Assembly (NCBI GenBank): GCA_964598695.1
Contig: CAZRDB010000001.1
Coordinates: 35,682 to 99,681, forward strand
Direction: 5' to 3'
From: CAZRDB01 sp964598695
GTDB taxonomy: Bacteria > Armatimonadota > Zipacnadia > UBA1398
Length of the DNA: 64,000 nt
The translations under genes and the position numbers were made by a program. Under the pieces are notes generated by a model. It made no database searches, had not been told where the DNA came from, and saw only the letters and a program-made list of their open reading frames with translations. Position 1 is the stretch's first letter; the number at the start of each line of letters is the position of its first letter. Below are positions 43,318 through 49,716 of the stretch, piece after piece.

Positions 43318-43932
43318 CTACGAGAAGTGACGGATCGAGAGGACGACCTTGCCGAGCACCTCGACCTGCTCGGGGAAGAACGGCTCCATCGTCGGGTTCT
43401 CGGGCTTGAGCCCGACGCGGTTGCCGCGTCGGAGCAGTCTCTTGACCGTCGCCTCGCTGCCATCGACCAGGGCGACGACGATCTCGCCGTCGTGCGCCGT
43501 CGGCTGCTGGCGGACGATGACGGTGTCGCCCTCGAAGAGGCCGGCCTCGATCATCGAGTCGCCGCGGACCTTGAGCGCGAAGAAGGCGCCCTCGCCCACG
43601 AGCGCCTTGGCGATGGGGAGCTGCTCCTCCACGTGCTCCTCGGCGAGGACCGGAGCGCCGGCGGCGACCCGTCCAACGAGTGGCACGAAGGCGATCTCGG
43701 CCGACCGTGTGCCGCCCGCCGACTCGGTGAGTTCGAGGGTGCGCGCCTTGCTGCCGGAGCGCCGGAGGTAGCCCTTCCCGATGAGGGCCTCGAGGTGGCG
43801 CTGGACGGTGCAGCTCGAGCTGAGCCCGAGGCAGTCGCCGATCTCGCGCACACTCGGCGGGTAGCCGTTCTCGACGATGTACTCTTCGATCACGGAGAGA
43901 ACTTGCTTCTGTCGTGCGGTCAGCCCGCGCAT
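43318..43932 (-). CDS. lexA: LexA repressor
   Basis: A 204-residue SOS repressor. The N-terminal winged helix-turn-helix has PPSVREIGDCLGLSSSCTVQ. The linker holds the self-cleavage site A91-G92 (VAAGAPV). The peptidase dyad is Ser126 (VRGDSMIEAG) and Lys164 (EATVKRLL), both intact, so cleavage under RecA-ssDNA is expected. ATG at 43932 has CGGAG 9-10 bases upstream. It is the first gene of a minus-strand operon with a HAD phosphatase, a PurM-like protein and a nucleoside phosphorylase, which may therefore be SOS-linked through autoregulation. A candidate operator lies at 44001-44017. Confidence 0.96.
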   Translation of the reverse strand: MRGLTARQKQVLSVIEEYIVENGYPPSVREIGDCLGLSSSCTVQRHLEALIGKGYLRRSGSKARTLELTESAGGTRSAEIAFVPLVGRVAAGAPVLAEEHVEEQLPIAKALVGEGAFFALKVRGDSMIEAGLFEGDTVIVRQQPTAHDGEIVVALVDGSEATVKRLLRRGNRVGLKPENPTMEPFFPEQVEVLGKVVLSIRHFS

Positions 43933-44000
43933 GTTGTGTACTCCGCTTCCGCGGCCGGCGCGTCAGAACCCGCGGGACGGCCACAAACGCATGTTGAGCA

Positions 44001-44017
44001 AATGCCAGTTTGGTATT
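44001..44017. promoter_or_regulatory. Candidate LexA operator between lexA and moxR
   Basis: AATGCCAGTTTGGTATT is a 7-3-7 near-palindrome with a single mismatch. It lies 69-85 bases upstream of lexA and 97-113 upstream of moxR, in an AT-rich patch unlike the GC-rich surroundings. LexA operators differ between phyla, so the match is structural only. It could control either or both divergent genes. Confidence 0.35.
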
Positions 44018-44113
44018 CAGTGTGCCTGCGAGGTTTTCCTCCCGCCAAGGGGAAATCCGTGGCCGGGTGCGAGGCACTTGTGAGCGTGGACTCCAGCCGA
44101 GGAGGTGCTGTCG

Positions 44114-45046
44114 ATGGATATCCGGGGCGTGGCCGACCTGGGCGGTGCGCTGACCGCAGAGGTCTCGCGGGTCATCCTGGGCAAGCCGGAAGCAGTGCGG
44201 CAGGTGCTCGTGGGGCTGTTGGGGGGCGGGCACGTCCTGATCGAGGACATCCCCGGGGTGGGCAAGACGATGCTGGCCCGGGCCTTCGCCCACGCGATCC
44301 GCGGGCAGTTCCGACGGATCCAGTTCACGCCGGATCTCCTTCCGTCGGACATCACCGGAACGAGCATCTACGACCAGCGCACGGGCGAGTTCCAGTTCCG
44401 CCCCGGCCCGGTCTTCGCGAACGTGGTGCTGGCCGACGAGGTCAACCGGGCGACGCCCAAGCTGCAGTCGGCGCTGCTCGAGTGCATGGAGGAGCGCCAG
44501 GTGACGGCCGACGGCCGGACCCACTGGCTGCCCGATCCCTTCATGGTCATCGCGACCGAGAACCCGGTGGAGTTCCGCGGGACCCACCCGCTGCCCGAGA
44601 CGCAGCTCGACCGCTTCCTTCTGCGCGTGGAGATCGGCTACCCGACGCACGCGGCCGAGGTCGAGATGCTCGACAGCCAGGCGCAGCGGCACCCGATCGA
44701 GAGCGTCACTCCGCAGGCGACGCCCGAGGAGGTCGGCGAGGCGGTCCAGGCGGTGCGCACGGTCTTCGTCGAGGAGAGTGTGCGCGACTACATCGTCCGC
44801 ATCGCCGACGCCACCCGCCACCACCCGGAGGTCGCCCTCGGCGCCTCGCCGCGGGGCTCGCTGGCGCTTCTGCGGGCGTCCCAGGCGAGTGCGGCGCTAC
44901 AGGGGCGCGAGTACGTCGTGCCCGACGACGTGAAGGCGCACGCGGCCGCCTGCCTGCTCCATCGGATGGTGCTCTCGGCCGGTGGACGCGACGGCGCCCG
45001 CAACCTCATCCGCTCGATCCTCGATTCGGTGCGCGTGCCCGTGTAG
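44114..45046 (+). CDS. MoxR-family AAA+ ATPase
   Basis: A 310-residue AAA+ chaperone-like ATPase. Walker A is IPGVGKTML, Walker B is VVLADEVNRA, sensor is VIATENPVEF, and the C-terminal lid has HHPEVALGASPRGSLALLRA. MoxR proteins generally assist maturation of membrane or metal-dependent complexes through VWA/DUF58 partners, and one follows directly. ATG at 44114 has GAGGAGGTG 8 bases upstream. A GTG at 44105 would extend by three residues. It is divergent from lexA over 181 bases, so the intervening region holds two promoters. Confidence 0.94.
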   Translation: MDIRGVADLGGALTAEVSRVILGKPEAVRQVLVGLLGGGHVLIEDIPGVGKTMLARAFAHAIRGQFRRIQFTPDLLPSDITGTSIYDQRTGEFQFRPGPVFANVVLADEVNRATPKLQSALLECMEERQVTADGRTHWLPDPFMVIATENPVEFRGTHPLPETQLDRFLLRVEIGYPTHAAEVEMLDSQAQRHPIESVTPQATPEEVGEAVQAVRTVFVEESVRDYIVRIADATRHHPEVALGASPRGSLALLRASQASAALQGREYVVPDDVKAHAAACLLHRMVLSAGGRDGARNLIRSILDSVRVPV

Positions 45047-45079
45047 GCCGGTCGAGGTCGGGGACGAGGAGGTGGCACC

Positions 45080-46267
45080 ATGCTGTGGTTCGGCTCCCTG
45101 GCCGGTGCGATCGTGCTCACGCTCGTCGCGCTGGTCTACCACCTCGACCAGATGTTCTTCATCGCCGTCACGCTCGGCGCGGCGCCCTGGCTCTCTTGGT
45201 TCCTGAGCAGCCGCGGGATGCTCCAGGTGCGCGCCTCGCTGCAGTCGGCCGGCGCGGTACGGCTGAGCGTCGGCGAGGAGCGAACGCTCCGCGTGCTGCT
45301 GTACAACCACGGCCGCCTGCCCCGCATGCTCTGCCGTGCCACCCTCCGGCTTCCGCGGGGGCTGCAGGAGGTGCGCGACCAGGCGCAGCAGGCCGACACG
45401 CTGGCGCCCGGCGCCGTCGCCCATGTCGACGTGCGGTTCCGCGGGGCGCGGCGGGGCCGCTACGACATCCACGAGGCGGAGATCCGCACGACCGACCAGC
45501 TCGGGGTGTTCGAGTTCCCCGCGCGGGTGCCCGATGTCGAGGTCGGGGTGACGGTCTGGCCGCGGCGCGTTCCGGTGCGCCAGTCGCGGTGGATCCCCGA
45601 GAGCACGGCCTACTCCGGGTCCGAGGCCACCTCCTCGCAGCGACGGGGACCGGGCGTCGAGTTCTACGGGGTGCGGGAGTGGAGCCCGGGCGACGAGCTG
45701 CGCCGGGTCCACTGGCCGAGCACGGCGCGCCGCGGGACGCTCACGGTCATCGAGTTCGACCGCTACGCGGCGCGCAACCTGGCGCTGATCCTCGATCTCG
45801 GCAGCACGCGTCACTCCGGCGCCGGCGACCTCAGCACCCTCGAGTGGTCGGTCTCGTTCGCGGCCACCCTCGCGACGCTCGCCGTGGCGCAGGCGGGCAC
45901 CCTCGGGCTCCTCGCGCGCGGCGCCGAGGACTGCAGCCTCATCGGGCGTGAGGGGGTCCTCAAGGTCGAGACGATCCTCGACCGCCTGGCCACCGTGCGC
46001 GATGGCGCCACGGAGCCGCTGGACCGGATCGTCGCCCGACGCCTACCCGACCTGCAGGACAGCGGGGCGGTCCTGATCACTCCGCGCTACGACTCCGAGG
46101 TCGCCCATGCGGTGGGCCTCGCGCGGCGGGCCGGGGCGCACGTCTCGGTCCTGGTGGTGGGCGGACCGGCCGCGATGCAGACCGAGCCCGCGGCCGGCGT
46201 CCCGTGGGCACGGTTCGAGCCCGGCGTCGACGACCCCGCCGCCTTCCTGGAGAGGGGCCCGGCATGA
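45080..46267 (+). CDS. DUF58 domain protein
   Basis: A 395-residue protein, the usual second gene of MoxR operons. Two N-terminal membrane helices (AIVLTLVALVYHL and FFIAVTLGAAPWLSWFLSS) are followed by a beta-rich extracytoplasmic part. The DUF58 core has PGVEFYGVREWSPGDELRRV and HWPSTARRGTLTVIEFD at about residues 190-230, followed by a VWA-like fold (ALILDLGS as the beginning of a metal-dependent-adhesion-site-like segment). GAGGAGGTGG lies upstream. Its stop overlaps the next start (ATGA), coupling it to the transglutaminase-like gene. The role is inferred from the operon type. Confidence 0.92.
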   Translation: MLWFGSLAGAIVLTLVALVYHLDQMFFIAVTLGAAPWLSWFLSSRGMLQVRASLQSAGAVRLSVGEERTLRVLLYNHGRLPRMLCRATLRLPRGLQEVRDQAQQADTLAPGAVAHVDVRFRGARRGRYDIHEAEIRTTDQLGVFEFPARVPDVEVGVTVWPRRVPVRQSRWIPESTAYSGSEATSSQRRGPGVEFYGVREWSPGDELRRVHWPSTARRGTLTVIEFDRYAARNLALILDLGSTRHSGAGDLSTLEWSVSFAATLATLAVAQAGTLGLLARGAEDCSLIGREGVLKVETILDRLATVRDGATEPLDRIVARRLPDLQDSGAVLITPRYDSEVAHAVGLARRAGAHVSVLVVGGPAAMQTEPAAGVPWARFEPGVDDPAAFLERGPA

Positions 46268-48309
46268 GGCTGCATCCGACACGGGGCCTGTACGACCTCA
46301 CCGGGGTGCAGGGCGCCGCCGGTCCGATCCAGCTCTGCGGCATGGTCGCCGCCGGCGCCTGCATCGCCGTCGGGGCTCTGACCTTCCAGCACACCCCGTT
46401 CACGGTTTGGGCGTTCTCGGCCCTCCTCCTCTCGCACGGCCTCGCGCTCGCGCTCCGGAGGGGCCAGCCGTCGCTGAACACGCGCCTGGCCGCGGGTCTC
46501 GCGCTTGCGACGACCTTCGGGCTGATGACCCTGCTGACTCCCTCGCTGCGCGGCGCGGCGATGACCCCCGACATGCAGGCCGACAGCGACTACCTGCTCG
46601 GCGGGGTAATGATCTGGATCACCCTGATCGCCCAGTGCTTCGCCGCCGCCCCCGGGGTGCTGCTGTTCGCCCTCGTCCCCGAACTCGCCGCACTGGCGGT
46701 GTTCGGGCAGATGAACGTCGGCCCCGACATGCCGGCCTGCTACTGCGTCTACCTCGGCGCCGCCCTCGGCCTGCTCTCCTACGCGAGCTTCCTCCGCCGG
46801 CCCCACGGCGCGCCGCCGCCCCGGCGACGGGTCATCCCCGCCCCCGGCGAGATGGTCTTCGGCGTGGCCGTCCTCTTCGCCACGCTCGCGGCCGGCGGCC
46901 TCGTGCTCGCCGTGGTGCTGCGGATCATCGTGCCGGCGCCCTTCAACTCGCAGTGGTGGCAGCGCCGTGTGCTCGCCGGCGCCGGGGCCGCTCAGACGCC
47001 CTACCAGGACTTCGGCACGACGCTCTCGCTCCGCCACAACAGCGGGCCTCTCGATGCCGATCCGGTCCTCCGCGTCCAGGCCTCCCAGCCCGTGCTGCTC
47101 CGGAGGAAGGTCTACAGCCGCTACACCGGCGATGGCTGGATCCCGCGCGTCCGGACCTCACACATGACCAGCGTCCCCCAGAGCGGAGAGGTTCCGGCCC
47201 GGGCCGTCGACGGCGTCCCCCGCGACGGCGAGCGGGTCGACTGCATCGTCGAGCCGGTCCGGCAGATCGGGAGCCCGCTGCCGGTCCCCGGCTCCCCGAC
47301 GATGGTCCGCGGCCTGAGCGACCGCTTCCCGATGGTGACCTACTACGGGACCGTCGAGTTTCAGGGCCATCTCGAGGCCGGCGAGAAGGTCTGGCTGACC
47401 TCCGTCGATCGGATCGCCGAGAGCGGGGGACTGGAGGACTCCGGCGCCGACTACGACGACGGGTTGATCGACGAGGGCTACCTGGACGTCGCGCCAGGGG
47501 TCGAGCCGATCCGCGAGCTGGCACTCGGCCTCACGGGTGACCAGCCGAGCGTCAGCGCGAAGGTCGATGCGCTCGAGCGGTACGTGGAGCAGACCTGTGC
47601 CTACAACCTCGCGGCTCCGCCTCCGGCCGCGAACGCCGACTCGGTCGTGGACTTCCTGACCCGCCGCAAGCAGGGCACGTGCGTGGACTTCGCGAGCGCC
47701 CTCGCCATCCTCTGCCGGCTCAACGGGATCCCCAGCCGGCTCGTGACCGGCTACGCCGCCACCGACCCCGATCCCGACGACGTGAATCTGTACCTGGTGC
47801 GCGAGCGGAACGCACACGCCTGGGTCGAGGTGTACTACGCGGGGGTGGGCTGGGTCACGCACGACCCGCAGGCCGATCGGGAGATTCGGGGCGGGGCGTT
47901 CGCGAGCGCGGTGCTCCGGATGCGCAACGGCCTGCGGAGCGCGCTGGTGTGGATGCGGCANNNNNNNNNNGCCTACATCCTGCTGTACGAGGTCCGCCGC
48001 CGGGGAACGCGCCTGCGGACCAGCCCGCGTCGAACGGCGGGCCATGCGTTGCGACGCGTGCTGACGGCGCTCGAGCCGTGGGCGGCATGGGCCATGCCGG
48101 GCAGGACGCCCCGGGAGACGGTGGAGGCGGCGCTCGGCCACCTGCCGGAAGACCTCCACGCACCGGTCACCGAGTGCGTGGACGGCCTGATGGAGCTGCG
48201 CTACAGCGCGCGCGAGCCGGAGGACACGAGACTCGCGCGCGCAGTGAGGCAGGCCAAGAGCCTGCGGCGGCAGCTCCGACGCACGCGCGGATGCCGCGCC
48301 GCGGGCTAG
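46264..48309 (+). CDS. Membrane transglutaminase-like protein (TgpA type), with 10-N gap
   Basis: About 700 residues. The N-terminal half has six or more membrane helices (about 1-230). A periplasmic region follows, then the transglutaminase core at about 480-550: catalytic Cys in RKQGTCVDFASALAILCR, His in RNAHAWVEVYY and Asp in GWVTHDPQAD. The layout is that of TgpA-type proteins that accompany MoxR and DUF58. The gap at 47961-47970 interrupts it after the core: a C-terminal membrane helix expected there may be partly missing, and the frame continues as AYILLYEVRR. The stop shares a CTAG with the rpsT stop on the other strand. Substrate unknown. Confidence 0.9.
   Translation: MRLHPTRGLYDLTGVQGAAGPIQLCGMVAAGACIAVGALTFQHTPFTVWAFSALLLSHGLALALRRGQPSLNTRLAAGLALATTFGLMTLLTPSLRGAAMTPDMQADSDYLLGGVMIWITLIAQCFAAAPGVLLFALVPELAALAVFGQMNVGPDMPACYCVYLGAALGLLSYASFLRRPHGAPPPRRRVIPAPGEMVFGVAVLFATLAAGGLVLAVVLRIIVPAPFNSQWWQRRVLAGAGAAQTPYQDFGTTLSLRHNSGPLDADPVLRVQASQPVLLRRKVYSRYTGDGWIPRVRTSHMTSVPQSGEVPARAVDGVPRDGERVDCIVEPVRQIGSPLPVPGSPTMVRGLSDRFPMVTYYGTVEFQGHLEAGEKVWLTSVDRIAESGGLEDSGADYDDGLIDEGYLDVAPGVEPIRELALGLTGDQPSVSAKVDALERYVEQTCAYNLAAPPPAANADSVVDFLTRRKQGTCVDFASALAILCRLNGIPSRLVTGYAATDPDPDDVNLYLVRERNAHAWVEVYYAGVGWVTHDPQADREIRGGAFASAVLRMRNGLRSALVWMRXXXXAYILLYEVRRRGTRLRTSPRRTAGHALRRVLTALEPWAAWAMPGRTPRETVEAALGHLPEDLHAPVTECVDGLMELRYSAREPEDTRLARAVRQAKSLRRQLRRTRGCRAAG
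47961..47970. other. Ten-N assembly gap inside the transglutaminase-like gene
   Basis: Ten undetermined bases between WMR and AYILLYEVRR, with the reading frame in fact kept if the length is counted as ten. The true length is unknown; the last membrane segment of the protein probably falls here. Confidence 0.95.
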
Positions 48310-48581
48310 CCCTGCTGCGAGAAGGTCTGGTTGAACGCCTTCTGCAGGCGGGACTTGCGGCGCGCGGCGTTCCGCTGGTGCAAGGCGCCCCGCGTGACGG
48401 CACGGTCGAGCCGGCAGAGGGCCTCGCGCAGCTTGGCCTCGGCCGTCTCCTTGTCGCCGCTCTCCATGGCGACACGGGCCGTCTTGATGCGGGTGCGGAC
48501 CTCGCTGCGGAGCGGACGCTTCCGCGCGCGGTTGCGCATCGCGATCTTGTATCTCTTCAGTGCGGAACCGGTCAACGGCAT
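48306..48581 (-). CDS. rpsT: 30S ribosomal protein S20
   Basis: A 91-residue ribosomal protein that binds 16S rRNA early in 30S assembly. It is strongly basic and all alpha, with SALKRYKIAMRNRARKR, VRTRIKTARVAMESGDKETA and RGALHQRNAARRKSRLQKAF, the S20 pattern. ATG at 48581 has GAGGTG 9 bases upstream; an upstream in-frame ATG would add a hydrophobic segment that S20 does not have. The stop codon overlaps the stop of the convergent transglutaminase-like gene through a shared CTAG. The 189 bases to the next feature probably hold its promoter. Confidence 0.95.
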   Translation of the reverse strand: MPLTGSALKRYKIAMRNRARKRPLRSEVRTRIKTARVAMESGDKETAEAKLREALCRLDRAVTRGALHQRNAARRKSRLQKAFNQTFSQQG

Positions 48582-48770
48582 GCCTTGTACCACCTCAAGC
48601 AATGGACAAAGAAGGCCCGCCGGCAGAGTGCGGGCGAGCCAGAGGGCAAGTATAGCCGCGCGCCCCCTGCCGTGCAAGGGCCGATACGGCCCGCGCGCGA
48701 TTCCGGCGCCGGAGCCCCTCCCGCTCGCGCGGCCCGGCCCGGGCGAAGCACCGATTCGCGGGGCTCCGCG

Positions 48771-49658
48771 CTACTCCGCGTCCAGCTCCGCTCGCAGCTC
48801 CCGCCACTTCGCCATCGAGCGCGCCAGGTGCTCCTCGGGCGGGTCCTTCTGACCGTAGGTCTGCAGGAGGATCGGTCCCCGATAGCCGTGCGCCCGGAGG
48901 CTGCGGAGGTAGGGTCGGACATCGAAGTCGCCGCGGTCGAGCGGCAGGATGCATCCGTCCTCCCAGTTGCCCCCACGCATCCGGGCGGTGTCGGCGCCGT
49001 TCACCGACGCGAGCGACAGAAGCGGCGCCACCTACGCGATCACCGCATCGAGCCGACCATCGTTGCCGGCGCGGATCTCGTGACACAGGTGAACGGACAG
49101 GCGCACCTCGGGCCGCTCGAGCTGCTCCCACAGCGCGTAGGCCTCCTCCGCGTCGTCGAAGGCCGCGCCCTGGTGCGGGTAGAGGCAGAGCGTCACACCC
49201 CGGTCGCGGCAGTGGTCGGCCACCTCTCGGAGGAACGGAACCAACTGGGGCAGGTCGGTCTTCGGACCGTCGGCCACCACCCACAGAGCCGCGTCCATCT
49301 GGGCGGCGAGGGGCAGGATCGCGTCGAGCCACTCGGTGTCGAGCGGGACGGTGAGCGGGTTCTGCCACCACAGGATGCCGTAGACGCGGAAGTCGCCGGC
49401 CCGCACGGCCGGTACCTCGGCGTACGACCGCACCAGCTCGACGCCACCGCCCATCCCGATCGCCCCGATGGTCATCCCGTCGTAGCCGAGCGAGGAGAGC
49501 AGAGCGACCTGCTCCTCAGCCGGGCGGTTGTCGAGGGTGAAACTGAACGAACCGAACGGGCTGCCCGGCTCCTCGGCGCCCGGCTCCTGGCCGGGTGCGA
49601 GCGTCGCGAGCAGCAGGGGCAGCGCGAGGGCGCCGCAGCGCGAGACTCGGTGGATCAT
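48771..49658 (-). pseudogene. Secreted sugar-isomerase/epimerase-like gene broken by an amber codon
   Basis: A TIM-barrel protein of the xylose-isomerase-like (AP endonuclease 2) superfamily, with a signal peptide (MIHRVSRCGALALPLLLATL). ATG at 49658 has GGGAGGTG 6 bases upstream. Runs typical of the family are LSSLGYDGMTIG, CLYPHQGAAFDDAEEAYALW, LSVHLCHEIRAGN and, after the break, VAPLLSLASVNGAD and GDFDVRPYLRSLRAHGYRGP. An in-frame TAG at 49032-49034 splits the protein after AVIA, with the frame continuing for 86 codons to a normal stop. A single substitution from CAG, AAG or GAG would create it. It could be a real inactivating mutation or a sequencing error. TAG is an ordinary stop here (lexA, pilC), so read-through is not favoured. 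Confidence 0.8.
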
Positions 49659-49716
49659 CGGAGCACCTCCCGGACGAACGGTACTCCGATGGTAGCACAG
49701 TGTGCCGCGCGCCCGA

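Noticed and set aside
49032..49034. TAG read as pyrrolysine or another recoded residue
   Set aside because: TAG is the terminal stop of lexA, pilC, the sigma fusion and others here. No suppressor context is seen, so mutation or sequencing error is simpler.
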